From: Peptostreptococcaceae bacterium oral taxon 113 str. W5053
Lineage (GTDB): Bacteria > Bacillota > Clostridia > Tissierellales > Peptoniphilaceae
Length of the DNA: 49,123 nucleotides
Reading direction: 5' to 3'
Assembly: GCA_000467935.1 (NCBI GenBank)
Contig: KI259812.1
Location: forward strand, 1 to 49,123
Positions within the stretch are counted from its first letter, which is position 1; each line of letters starts with the position of its first letter. The translations under genes were made by a program, and so were the position numbers. The notes below the pieces were generated by a model. The model made no database searches and was not told the DNA's origin. It saw only the letters and a list, made by a program, of their open reading frames with translations. Below are positions 25,444 through 33,524 of the stretch, one piece after another.

Positions 25444-25962
25444 ATGTCGGCACAAAAAGGACTTTGGATGTGTGCAGTTTTAGAGCTTGTTATCGGGACG
25501 GTGTTTGTAATGATTGCATGTTGGACACAGAGAGTCTATGAAAATAAATTGGAACGAATGAACGGCACGGTACAGGGAAAGGTTTTGGACGTGATAAAGG
25601 GTTGGACACAAGGGGTGGGCGGAAAAATGACCGATCGGTTTTTAGTTTATGAATATACAGTGAACGGACACAGCTATCTGGTCAAACCGTATGTGTTAAA
25701 AAACTGTGAATTAAACCGAGTATATTTTGATACGAACCTTCGTACCTGCATTCCGTATATAGGACCGCACAGCGGCTCGCGTCAAACAAAATATCATGTC
25801 GGCGAAAGGATAGAGATAAGATACGATATTCAAAAACCTGCAGAACATATCATTATGGATGATAAAGACAGAGTGTCTTTAAAAAAGGGGTTTTTGATTG
25901 CTGGTTTTATCAGTCTAAGCATCGCAACAGTGCTTTTTGTCATTTCGTTTTGTGTACAATAA
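25444..25962 (+). CDS. DUF3592-like membrane protein
   Basis: A 172-residue protein with a hydrophobic segment near each end (about residues 7-27 and 150-170) and an extracytoplasmic middle domain. The middle contains NGTVQGKVLDV, FLVYEYTVNGHSYLV and GERIEIRYDIQKPAEHIIMD. A GxV, YEYxVNGxxY, GxxVxVxYDxxxP pattern between two membrane spans is what defines DUF3592-type proteins. Function unknown. The start at 25444 is used because AAGGAGGGG sits just upstream; earlier in-frame ATGs lack it. Confidence 0.65.
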   Translation: MSAQKGLWMCAVLELVIGTVFVMIACWTQRVYENKLERMNGTVQGKVLDVIKGWTQGVGGKMTDRFLVYEYTVNGHSYLVKPYVLKNCELNRVYFDTNLRTCIPYIGPHSGSRQTKYHVGERIEIRYDIQKPAEHIIMDDKDRVSLKKGFLIAGFISLSIATVLFVISFCVQ

Positions 25963-26019
25963 AAAAATACACCAAAAAATCGGGAGATTAAGGCATCTGA
26001 TTTTTTGGTGTATTTTTTT
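25961..26019. terminator. Bidirectional terminator between convergent genes
   Basis: A perfect 21-base inverted repeat (AAAAAAATACACCAAAAAATC and its complement) with a 17-base loop has A and T tracts on the two sides, so it can end transcription in both directions. The stop codon and last codons of the minus-strand peptidase lie inside it. Confidence 0.85.
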
Positions 26020-26644
26020 CGTCCAGTTGAAAGAAAAGGCAATTATAAATCGGAAGAGAATTTTTCCACAAACGAAAGAATTCTTCGGTTTCGTAACTTT
26101 TATTCATCACGGTACCCGGATTTTCACCGCAAAGAGAGTCCACGGTATAAATAAACTCTTTATCATAGCCGGTGAGGAGGATATAATGTTGCCAGGCAAA
26201 ACCCTGACCGATCACCACAAGAACAGGATGGTTTTTGGTCAATTCATTTTTTAATGCATTTAAATTTCCTCTGCATAAACGCAGGGAATACCCATGTTGT
26301 TTAAACAGCTTGATGAGGGCTTGAGGCATCAAATATCCATTGCGCATTTTCGGCTCCATATTTGGATAAAGTTCTTCTCCATAGACCTCTACCCCTAAAT
26401 TTCGTAAAAGATAAGCGGAAGAAAAAGCTCCGCAGTCCGATTTGCCTTGGAGGAAAATTCGCTGATCCTCCGGAGAAAGAAAATATTCTTCCATGATTTG
26501 AGTTTTGTCATATTTAGGGAAAGGCAAAGGTAAGCCGATGAGTTGCTTTGGACCGATCTGCCAAGGACCGAAAGCCAGAAAAGAGGCAATTGCGCCTAAA
26601 ATAAGCAGGAGTAAAATCAATATTCTTTTGAAAAATTTTTTCAT
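25988..26644 (-). CDS. Membrane-anchored C39-like (papain-fold) cysteine peptidase
   Basis: A 218-residue protein with one N-terminal membrane anchor (about residues 6-26) and an extracytoplasmic domain resembling Peptidase_C39_2. The likely triad is Cys71 in KSDCGAFSSAYLLRNLG, His153 in WQHYILLTGYD and Asp169 in YTVDSL. The ATG at 26644 follows GGGGGG; an in-frame ATG twelve bases earlier has no ribosome site. No ABC exporter domain is fused and no bacteriocin gene is adjacent, so it is not an obvious bacteriocin-processing unit. A role in envelope peptide cleavage is a guess. Confidence 0.75.
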   Translation of the reverse strand: MKKFFKRILILLLLILGAIASFLAFGPWQIGPKQLIGLPLPFPKYDKTQIMEEYFLSPEDQRIFLQGKSDCGAFSSAYLLRNLGVEVYGEELYPNMEPKMRNGYLMPQALIKLFKQHGYSLRLCRGNLNALKNELTKNHPVLVVIGQGFAWQHYILLTGYDKEFIYTVDSLCGENPGTVMNKSYETEEFFRLWKNSLPIYNCLFFQLDEKNTPKNQMP

Positions 26645-26678
26645 AAAACCCCCCATTATACAAATATAACTATCACTT

Positions 26679-26706
26679 AGTATACCAAAGGAAACTATTT
26701 TTGCAA
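26679..26706 (-). promoter_or_regulatory. Possible promoter of the C39-like peptidase gene
   Basis: Minus-strand TTGCAA (26706-26701) and TATACT (26684-26679) are 16 bases apart, 35 bases upstream of the start codon. Confidence 0.4.
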
Positions 26707-26977
26707 CAAAGCCACAGACGGGATAGGTCTTTAAAGCTCAAAAAAAGACCGGCAAATTTTACTTTAAACTGGTCAACATTCAGTATAGCGGTCAAAGTCC
26801 AGACAATACCGAGGCGAAGAATTATTCCGCGAAAAAGTTTTTCACATTGTCAACTCTGTTCACCTTTCATTTATTATTTGTAGTATATCGAAAGCGTCTT
26901 GGATACACAATGTAATTGTTATTTTAAAAAGTAAATTTTGGGTATACATGTTTCAGAAATATTTAAAGGAGGAAATA
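26707..26977. other. Intergenic stretch without a recognised gene
   Basis: Both strands are broken by stops. The only structure is a weak GGTCTTT...AAAGACC inverted repeat near 26725-26752. The AAAGGAGG of the next gene ends the stretch. Confidence 0.4.
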
Positions 26978-27511
26978 ATGAATAAAAAAGGAACCTATCA
27001 TTATAATACGGAAGCACTCTATGACGCTACAGTGGAGGCGTTAAAACGTCGAGGCGTTGCACTTAAAGATATTGCGGAAATCGTATATACTTTACAAAAA
27101 TCTTATAGAGATGATCTTACAATGGAGATGTGTATGGAAAATGTAGACATGGTTCTTAAAAAAAGAGAATGCATTCACGGGATTTTGACCGGAATTTCCA
27201 TTGATGAAGCCGTTGAGAAGGGATTATTTCCCGAACCCATTCAGAGCATTATTGCCAATGACGAAGGATTATACGGAGTCGATGAAATTCTTCCCTTATC
27301 CATTACCAATCTTTACGGATCCATCGGATTGACCAATTTCGGTTATTTAGACAAGGAAAAAATTGGAATTATTCGTCAGTTGGATCGTTCCAAAGAAAAG
27401 GTCGTCAATACTTTTCTGGATGACATTGTCGCAGCCATTGCCGCCGCTGCAGCCAGTCGTATCGCTCACTATATTCCCGGAGACATTCGTCCGGAAGAGA
27501 AGGATAAATAA
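26978..27511 (+). CDS. Phosphatidylglycerophosphatase A family protein (YutG-like)
   Basis: A 177-residue soluble protein of the PgpA superfamily in its Firmicutes YutG form. Conserved blocks are ALKRRGVALKDIAEIVYTLQ, KRECIHGILTGISIDEA, NDEGLYGVDEILPLSITNLYG and GSIGLTNFGYLDK, with NTFLDDIVAAIAAAAASRIAHY at the C terminus. The Asp-rich residues resemble the metal site of PgpA, which dephosphorylates phosphatidylglycerol phosphate, but YutG-type proteins have no membrane helices and their true substrate is uncertain. AAAGGAGG precedes the ATG. Confidence 0.87.
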   Translation: MNKKGTYHYNTEALYDATVEALKRRGVALKDIAEIVYTLQKSYRDDLTMEMCMENVDMVLKKRECIHGILTGISIDEAVEKGLFPEPIQSIIANDEGLYGVDEILPLSITNLYGSIGLTNFGYLDKEKIGIIRQLDRSKEKVVNTFLDDIVAAIAAAAASRIAHYIPGDIRPEEKDK

Positions 27512-27590
27512 AAATAAAAAACATAAAAAATCAAATTTCCGATATGTATCCGAAAAACCGGACACATGGATTGATTTGATGATACGCTCG

Positions 27591-27631
27591 AAAGGATGCT
27601 TTTGTTGTACTTTACAAAGGGCATCCTTTTT
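27591..27631 (+). terminator. Rho-independent terminator
   Basis: AAAGGATGC and GCATCCTTTTT flank a 20-base loop downstream of the PgpA-like gene. Confidence 0.65.
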
Positions 27632-27949
27632 AATTTCAACAGTCGGCAGAACAAGTTTTTTGCAAATCAATATCCTGTTTTTCAAGTGGAAAAAACTTCT
27701 GTATGTGAAAACGACCTTTTTTACTACATTAATTAAAGTTTATACGTCCAATAACACCGTTACCAATATTGGCGTTTAGTGCATTTTCAGCATATTCAAA
27801 TTTTTTAAGAAGAGCAGTTATGGCTGTTTTCATATGAGAAGAACAGGAAGGTTGTATATTGGATAAGGTTTCTTTGTTTGTGGCAGAACCGTTATTTTTT
27901 TTAATCAAGTGCACCATTATAAGTTACCCAAAAATTTTTCTTTATCTAT
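27632..27949. other. Intergenic stretch downstream of tRNA-Arg
   Basis: A 62-codon minus frame at 27729-27917 (MVHLIKKNNGSATNKETLSN...) lies here, but it has no ribosome site and no recognisable similarity. No integrase or direct repeat of the tRNA 3' end is visible. Confidence 0.3.
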
Positions 27950-27983
27950 AAAAAAAGCTGCAAGTCTTTATAAGGTTTGCAGC
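27950..27983 (-). terminator. Terminator of the tRNA-Arg gene
   Basis: On the minus strand GCTGCAA and TTGCAGC enclose a 13-base loop and are followed by seven T, ten bases after the tRNA CCA end. Confidence 0.8.
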
Positions 27984-27992
27984 GGTGTTTGC

Positions 27993-28069
27993 TGGCGTCC
28001 TCGGGCGGATTCGAACCGCCGGCCTTTCGCTTAGGAGGCGAATGCTCTATCCTGCTGAGCTACGAAGAC
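27993..28069 (-). tRNA. tRNA-Arg (anticodon CCT)
   Basis: A 77-base cloverleaf on the minus strand. The acceptor stem GTCTTCG pairs with CGAGGAC, and CCA is encoded. The D arm contains AGCTCAGCAGGATAGAGC. The anticodon stem TTCGC/GCGAA holds the loop CTCCTAA with anticodon CCT for the AGG codon. The T arm GGCGGTTCGAATCCGCC carries the invariant TTCGAATC. All stems pair, with one G-T in the acceptor. Confidence 0.97.
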
Positions 28070-28098
28070 AAGAGGAAAGGGCGAAAAAATCCACCCTT

Positions 28099-29304
28099 TT
28101 ATGAGTTGTGCACACAGTTCCATAAGAAGATAAATTGTTCTTTTATATTTTTAATAAAACGTTTAAATCGGGTTTTCATATCGGCAGGTCCGATGTCTTC
28201 TCCGGCTAACAGAGGGATTTGTGAAATTTCTTTTCCATCTTTGAAGATATGAATTTGTCCCACAATTTGTCCTTTAGTGATGGGAACCGGAGGAACGTTT
28301 AACTCTTCCGAAAAGCTGATTCTGCATTCAGGCATTATAATTTGGCTGAATGCTTTTTCGGGGAAAAGAGAAAGTTCTTCTTTATCACCACGGTTTATAG
28401 GTATGGTCATATATACTTGATCTGGGCTCAAAAGATTTTCATTGATATAGTTTTTTTTGGCATAATCCATTAATTCTCTGGTCAGGTCATTACGCGCCGC
28501 TTCGGTTTTGGCACCCATCACGATGGTGATTAGGCGGTAGTCATCTTTCTCGGAATTGGGATCTTGATTCATGTCCACAGAGTTTACCAAACAGAATCCA
28601 GCATCTTCCGTATAGCCGGTTTTCAATCCGTCAACGCCCGGGTAATCTCCAAAAAGCTTCATTGTACTTTCCAAATCTAAATTTCGCTCCGGAATGGTGA
28701 GGCGAGTACGATTTTTATATTCCAAAACTTCCGGGTAATCTTGAATTAAGTGGGAAGAAAGTATGAACAGACCTTTGACAGTCATTCTGTTTTCATCTTC
28801 CCGCTCGTCGGGAAGTCCGGATCCGTTGATAAAGTGAAATTTTGTAATGCCTAAACTTTCCGCTTTTTTCGCCATCAATTGTGCAAAACCGAGATCGTTG
28901 CCGCCTAAAAGTTCACCTAAAACTGTGGCGGCATCATTTCCGCTGATAATCATCATGCCATCCAACAGTTCTTGTACGTTTACTTTATCGCCTTCTTTTA
29001 AATACATAGAACTGCCGCCTACATCCGCTGCATGTTTGCTGACGGTCGTTCGAGTTTCTAAAGTGAGATCTCCCTTGACGATGGCATCTTTGGTAATATA
29101 ATAGGTCAACAGTTTGCTGATGCTGGCGATTTGAAGTAAATCGTCGGTGTTATGAGAAGCTAAAATATCTCCGGTTAAAGGGTTTCCAACTAAAAATGCG
29201 GTGCATTTGTTGGGGAGGGTATGGATAAATTCTTCCGCCATGGCACCGGTGGGTATCCAAAGTAAAAGTAGGACCAGGCAGAGAGCATAGAATTTTTTTT
29301 TCAT
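28099..29304 (-). CDS. D-alanyl-D-alanine carboxypeptidase (DacF/PBP5 type)
   Basis: A 401-residue penicillin-binding protein of the S11 family that trims the terminal D-Ala from peptidoglycan stem peptides. A signal peptide (to about residue 23) precedes the catalytic domain. Its motifs are S61-I-S-K64, S121-G-N and K228-T-G. The C-terminal PBP5-like beta domain follows, and the basic tail TRFKRFIKNIKEQFIFLW may be the membrane-binding helix. AAAAAGGAGTG precedes the ATG and a consensus promoter lies upstream. Confidence 0.93.
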   Translation of the reverse strand: MKKKFYALCLVLLLLWIPTGAMAEEFIHTLPNKCTAFLVGNPLTGDILASHNTDDLLQIASISKLLTYYITKDAIVKGDLTLETRTTVSKHAADVGGSSMYLKEGDKVNVQELLDGMMIISGNDAATVLGELLGGNDLGFAQLMAKKAESLGITKFHFINGSGLPDEREDENRMTVKGLFILSSHLIQDYPEVLEYKNRTRLTIPERNLDLESTMKLFGDYPGVDGLKTGYTEDAGFCLVNSVDMNQDPNSEKDDYRLITIVMGAKTEAARNDLTRELMDYAKKNYINENLLSPDQVYMTIPINRGDKEELSLFPEKAFSQIIMPECRISFSEELNVPPVPITKGQIVGQIHIFKDGKEISQIPLLAGEDIGPADMKTRFKRFIKNIKEQFIFLWNCVHNS

Positions 29305-29356
29305 GGAGCACTCCTTTTTCTTTTTAATTCAATCAATGCCGTTTCACATTAGAATG

Positions 29357-29385
29357 ATTATAGCATAGCTGTTTTTTAAACTCAA
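29357..29385 (-). promoter_or_regulatory. Promoter of the D,D-carboxypeptidase gene
   Basis: Minus-strand TTGAGT (29385-29380) and TATAAT (29362-29357) are separated by 17 bases. Confidence 0.72.
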
Positions 29386-29457
29386 TTTTTAGGAAAAAAA
29401 GTTAAAAAATTCTTTGCATAAAATATGTGGAAAAAACCATGCAGAGAAAGTAAATTA

Positions 29458-29466
29458 TGTTATAAT
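29458..29466 (+). promoter_or_regulatory. Extended -10 promoter of the O-acylation module
   Basis: TGTTATAAT is an extended -10 element 31 bases before the TTG start. No clear -35 is present at 17 bases. Confidence 0.45.
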
Positions 29467-29497
29467 GAAAGTATCAACAAAAAGGAGTGTGCTATTT

Positions 29498-30541
29498 TTG
29501 GAACGCAATCATCAAAGACCGACACAAAGGTCTTCTAATCATAAAAAAAATATTCCCGAGAACAGAAAAAAAAATACAATCAAAACGAAATCCTCATCTC
29601 AAGGGAAGAAATCTTCTGAAAAAACGGTTCGCAGTTCTATGGAGAAGGGAAGAAAACCGACTACCAGACGACGTCCCGTAGGGCCGAGAGATCCTCGTGC
29701 CGCACGTAGAGCGGCGATGCGTAGAAAGAGACGAAGGGCGAATTTTGTATTTATCATTATCTTATTATTCTTATTGTTTCTCTTAATACGTTGGGCTTTT
29801 GCTCGCAAGGGAACGAAAAGAACGGCTACTTCCGATATGGGTACGCCGGCGGCGACAACGGATGCAACTGCAAGACGAAATAAAGTGTTGTTCCGCAAAC
29901 CGTCTGAAATTCTCTATGCGATTGGAGAAACAAAACCGGTCGTTCCGACACCGAGCGGAAAACCGGAAAATTACGGTCAAGAGGGGGATACGCCCACCGG
30001 AAGAACGTATCAGGAAGATTTTCGTAAAGATATTTTTATGGGCAATTCCATATTGGATGAGTTGCAATATTATCGTTATATTTATCCGGATAACAGCATC
30101 GCTAAAATCGGATTAAATGTAGAGACGGCAATGGAGCATATTGACGAAGCTGTTCGCCGCAGACCGGAAAGGGTTTTTTTATATTTTGGTACGAATGAAG
30201 CGAACGGTCTGTGGGAAACGGAAACTTATATCAATGGTTATCGAGCTTTGGTGACAAAGCTCCGTCAGGAATTGCCAAAGTCCAAAATCTATGTGATGTC
30301 TATTTTACCTGTGGATGAAAGTTTGGCGGCAGCGTATCCCGAGACGAAAAATTTGAAAAACGAGACCATTCGGGGTTATAATGAGGCATTGCAGACTATG
30401 GCTCAAGAAGAAGGTATTGAATATATTGATTTGTATAAAATTGAAAATGTAAGTCAATATCATGAAGAGGATGGAATTCATTTTCAAGCTGCTTTCGCAG
30501 GCGTTTGGCTACAATATATTTTAGAGACCATTGCTTCTTAA
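29498..30541 (+). CDS. Membrane-anchored SGNH/GDSL hydrolase
   Basis: Start TTG at 29498, just after AAAGGAG; the resulting protein has 347 residues. The first 75 are strongly basic (RRRPVGPRDPRAARRAAMRR) and should be cytoplasmic. One membrane helix follows (FVFIIILLFLLFLLIRWAF), then a low-complexity linker and an extracytoplasmic SGNH domain. Its blocks are FMGNSI near residue 180 (Ser nucleophile), YFGTNEANG near 228 and DGIHF near 325 (Asp-His). Such hydrolases act as acyltransferases or esterases on surface polysaccharide. It leads a four-gene set with a DUF4358 lipoprotein, MBOAT and DHHW protein, so it probably handles the acyl group exported by the MBOAT protein. Confidence 0.85.
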   Translation: MERNHQRPTQRSSNHKKNIPENRKKNTIKTKSSSQGKKSSEKTVRSSMEKGRKPTTRRRPVGPRDPRAARRAAMRRKRRRANFVFIIILLFLLFLLIRWAFARKGTKRTATSDMGTPAATTDATARRNKVLFRKPSEILYAIGETKPVVPTPSGKPENYGQEGDTPTGRTYQEDFRKDIFMGNSILDELQYYRYIYPDNSIAKIGLNVETAMEHIDEAVRRRPERVFLYFGTNEANGLWETETYINGYRALVTKLRQELPKSKIYVMSILPVDESLAAAYPETKNLKNETIRGYNEALQTMAQEEGIEYIDLYKIENVSQYHEEDGIHFQAAFAGVWLQYILETIAS

Positions 30542-30571
30542 GCACAATAATTGAGGAGGGTGTAAATAAAA

Positions 30572-31012
30572 ATGAGAAAAATAGTTGCTTTAATTTTAAT
30601 GACCGTTTTACTATTGGCATCTTGTACGGGAGGTGCCAAAGCATCAACTTTTGAGGATGTAAAGAAAATCGTAGAGGAAAATATTAATTTGGAATCCTTC
30701 AGCCAGGAGGGAAATCAAGGCTTGGCGTATAATTATGAGATTAAAGATACGGATGTTGAGAAATATTTGTATTATGCGCCGAGGACCAATATCCAAACCA
30801 ATGAAATTTTGATTTTGCAAGCCAAGTCTAAAGAGGATATTCCGGCCTTGGAAGATAAAATTAATAAGCGTTTGGAAAATTTAAAGAAAGACTTTGAAGG
30901 CTATCTTCCTCAACAAGCGGAATTAATCGATAAGAAGTTTTATAAAGTTCAGGATAATCTGATTATTTTGGTTGTAGCCAATGATGTGGACAAATTAAGC
31001 GGCATATTATAA
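30572..31012 (+). CDS. DUF4358 lipoprotein
   Basis: A 146-residue lipoprotein with signal peptide and lipobox LLASC at residues 14-18, then a small domain with features I associate with DUF4358. These are ILILQAKSKEDIPALEDKIN and a closing NLIILVVANDVDKL, with alternating charged helices. Proteins of this family are commonly found next to MBOAT/SGNH genes in Clostridia; their role is unknown. GAGGAGGG precedes the ATG by a normal distance. Confidence 0.8.
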   Translation: MRKIVALILMTVLLLASCTGGAKASTFEDVKKIVEENINLESFSQEGNQGLAYNYEIKDTDVEKYLYYAPRTNIQTNEILILQAKSKEDIPALEDKINKRLENLKKDFEGYLPQQAELIDKKFYKVQDNLIILVVANDVDKLSGIL

Positions 31013-31029
31013 ATTTGAGGTGAGCATTT

Positions 31030-32412
31030 TTGGTTTTTAGCAGTTTAATTTTTATTTTTCTGTTCTTACCGATTACATGGATTTTGTATTATTCATGTCC
31101 AAAGAGAGGGCGAAATTTCGTCCTCTTTTTTACGAGTCTGATTTTTTACAGCTGGGGAGAACCGAAATATATTTGGATTATGCTTTTTACCGTTTCCTAC
31201 GGTTATCTGTCCGGTTTGATGCTGGTTCGCTCCAAGACGGAAAAAGGCAGGAAATTTTGGCTGATTCTTTCTTTGATAATCAATTTGTCTATTTTAGGTT
31301 TTTTTAAATATACCGGATTTTTTGTGGAAAATATGAGAAATTTTTTTGGGCTTCAATTATCGCTTCCTATTTTGGCATTGCCTTTGGGTATTTCATTTTA
31401 TACTTTTCAAACTTTAAGTTATACCATTGATGTGTATCGACGCAAAGTGAACGCCAGACATCACTTTATACCTTTTGCTACCTATGTCACTATGTTTCCT
31501 CAGCTGGTGGCAGGCCCGATTGTTCGTTACGCGGATATTGATGTGCAACTGGATCACCGAAAAGAAAGTCTCTCGCTCTTTGGGGAGGGTGTAGAGGTAT
31601 TTTTGATGGGGTTGGCAAAAAAAGTACTTTTAGCCAATACCATCGGTCTTATTTGGGATAAAATTAAGATAATGCCTTCTTCCGAGATGAGTGTGTCTTT
31701 GGCATGGATTGGAATTATAGCTTTTACTTTTCAAATTTATTTTGATTTTTCCGCCTATTCGGATATGGCTGTCGGTCTGGGTAAAATGTTCGGTTTTGAC
31801 TTAATGCGCAATTTCGACTATCCCTATCTGTCCAAAAGCGTTACGGAGTTTTGGCGCAGATGGCATATTTCTTTGGGCAATTGGTTTCGGGAATATGTAT
31901 ATATTCCCTTGGGAGGAAATAAAAAAGGAATTGCCGGACAGATCATCAATCTTTTTGTGGTTTGGTTTTTGACCGGTTTGTGGCACGGCGCCAGCTGGAA
32001 TTTTGTTTATTGGGGTCTATATTACGGCGTATTATTGATGTTTGAAAAACTGTTTTTAAAAAAATTCTTGGATAGACATCCAATGATCGGACATGGATAC
32101 ACTTTAATTGCCGTCATCATTGGGTGGGCTCTTTTTGAACATACGGACAGCGGCAGCCTGTATGCTTTTTTTGCCGTTTTATTCGGAAAAGGCGTGTTGT
32201 GGAATTTGACCGCTGCATATTATTTAAGAAGCTATGGGGTGCTTTTTATCTTGGCGATTCTTTTTTCTACCCGTTTGCCCCTTGCTTCGGCTCAAAAGAT
32301 TCGAGAAAAAGTTCCGGCGGCTTACCTTTTCATTTTGGGCGGATTGTTTCTTTTGACTTTGGTATTTTTGGTCAATGAAAGCTATAATCCTTTCCTTTAT
32401 TTTCGATTTTAG
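31030..32412 (+). CDS. MBOAT family O-acyltransferase (AlgI/DltB-like)
   Basis: A 460-residue polytopic membrane protein with about ten to twelve helices. It starts at TTG 31030 behind GAGGTGAG. The conserved core is present: SFYTFQTLSYTIDVYRR, MFPQLVAGPIVRY, FDFSAYSDMAVGLGKMFGFD and FWRRWHISLGNWFREYVYIP. The catalytic histidine is at about residue 318 in TGLWHGASWNF. AlgI-type proteins pass acetyl groups from the cytoplasm to an outside acceptor. It is flanked by the SGNH, DUF4358 and DHHW genes, the usual companions. No polysaccharide-synthesis gene lies nearby. Confidence 0.95.
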   Translation: MVFSSLIFIFLFLPITWILYYSCPKRGRNFVLFFTSLIFYSWGEPKYIWIMLFTVSYGYLSGLMLVRSKTEKGRKFWLILSLIINLSILGFFKYTGFFVENMRNFFGLQLSLPILALPLGISFYTFQTLSYTIDVYRRKVNARHHFIPFATYVTMFPQLVAGPIVRYADIDVQLDHRKESLSLFGEGVEVFLMGLAKKVLLANTIGLIWDKIKIMPSSEMSVSLAWIGIIAFTFQIYFDFSAYSDMAVGLGKMFGFDLMRNFDYPYLSKSVTEFWRRWHISLGNWFREYVYIPLGGNKKGIAGQIINLFVVWFLTGLWHGASWNFVYWGLYYGVLLMFEKLFLKKFLDRHPMIGHGYTLIAVIIGWALFEHTDSGSLYAFFAVLFGKGVLWNLTAAYYLRSYGVLFILAILFSTRLPLASAQKIREKVPAAYLFILGGLFLLTLVFLVNESYNPFLYFRF

Positions 32413-32421
32413 GTGATAGAA

Positions 32422-33513
32422 ATGAAGAAAAGACTGACAACTTTATTGGCAATTTTGTTTTTATTGGCAATATCTGCCATTGTTATCGCGTTTATTTTGG
32501 TGAAGGATATTTCTTTCTCGGAAAATGAAAATCGGCCCTTGCAGACAATGCCGAAAGTAGGTTTTTCCGAATTTATTTCCGGAAAATTGGGGAAAGAGAT
32601 GGATGCCTATATGGCGGATCAATTCCCCTTTAGAGAATATTTTGTCGGCTGGAAAACTCGAATTCAAGGGTTGATAGGTATTCGGGAAAACAACGGTGTG
32701 TATCTGGGAGACGAAGGGATGCTCTTTCAAGCTTACGAAGAAAGGGATTTGTCAGAAAATCTGGAGGGCATTAACCGTTTTATGGAAAAATATAAAATTC
32801 CTACGGAATGCATAATTATTCCAACCAAGGGGGCGGTTTATCCGTCACGTCTTCCCAAAGATGCACCTTTGCCCGACGAAAGAAAAATCATAGGTGAGAT
32901 TCAAAAAAAATTAAAATGTTCCGTATTTTCACTCTTGGAGATTTTTAAAGAAAATCGGGATTCGGAACTTTATTATTTTACAGATCATCATTGGAACGGG
33001 GAAGGAACCGTTTTAGCTTATGAAAAGTGGTGTGGAATAAAAGGCTTTACGCCTTTAAGTCGAGAGGACATTCAAAGGGAAACCGTTCCGAATTTTTACG
33101 GTGCTCTCTATTCTTCGGGAGGCTATCGAAACGTTCCGGCCGATGAATTTCACTTGATTCATCCGCGAAAAAGATTATGGGTGGACTATGGAAAAGCCAA
33201 AAAGACCCATGACTTTATCGACGAAGGGAAAGTAAACGAAAAAGATAAATATGCCGCCTATTTAGGGGGAAATTTTGATTATCTCCTTATTCGCACGGGA
33301 AATCCGGGGAAGCGGCTGTTGCTGATTAAAGACAGTTTTGCCAATGCATTGATTCCTCTTTTGGCGGAGCACTACAGCGAAATTCATGTGGTGGATTTGC
33401 GTTATGTGCGAAAGAGTATCGGCGAAAAAATGAAAGATGTGGATGAAGTATTGATTTTGTATAATTTGAAAAATTTTATGGAAGATGATCATTTGCGTAA
33501 ATTGGATCTGTAG
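32422..33513 (+). CDS. DHHW family protein (AlgJ/AlgX-like)
   Basis: A 363-residue protein with an N-terminal signal anchor (to about residue 28) and an extracytoplasmic domain containing the naming motif TDHHWN near residue 188. A second conserved segment, LLIKDSFANALIPLLAEHY, supplies a DSF serine. The arrangement resembles the SGNH-like AlgJ/AlgX acetyltransferases that take acetyl groups from MBOAT proteins. ATG 32422 is preferred because AGGTGAT lies just before it; a GTG at 32413 is also possible. Confidence 0.85.
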   Translation: MKKRLTTLLAILFLLAISAIVIAFILVKDISFSENENRPLQTMPKVGFSEFISGKLGKEMDAYMADQFPFREYFVGWKTRIQGLIGIRENNGVYLGDEGMLFQAYEERDLSENLEGINRFMEKYKIPTECIIIPTKGAVYPSRLPKDAPLPDERKIIGEIQKKLKCSVFSLLEIFKENRDSELYYFTDHHWNGEGTVLAYEKWCGIKGFTPLSREDIQRETVPNFYGALYSSGGYRNVPADEFHLIHPRKRLWVDYGKAKKTHDFIDEGKVNEKDKYAAYLGGNFDYLLIRTGNPGKRLLLIKDSFANALIPLLAEHYSEIHVVDLRYVRKSIGEKMKDVDEVLILYNLKNFMEDDHLRKLDL

Positions 33514-33524
33514 GAAGGAGCGGC

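Noticed and set aside
25444..26644. Bacteriocin system formed by the DUF3592-like and C39-like genes
   Set aside because: The genes are convergent, the peptidase lacks an ABC transporter domain, and no small double-glycine precursor peptide is visible nearby.
27729..27917. 62-codon minus frame downstream of tRNA-Arg
   Set aside because: No ribosome site, no recognised similarity and irregular composition. No integrase or repeated tRNA end supports an insertion at this tRNA.
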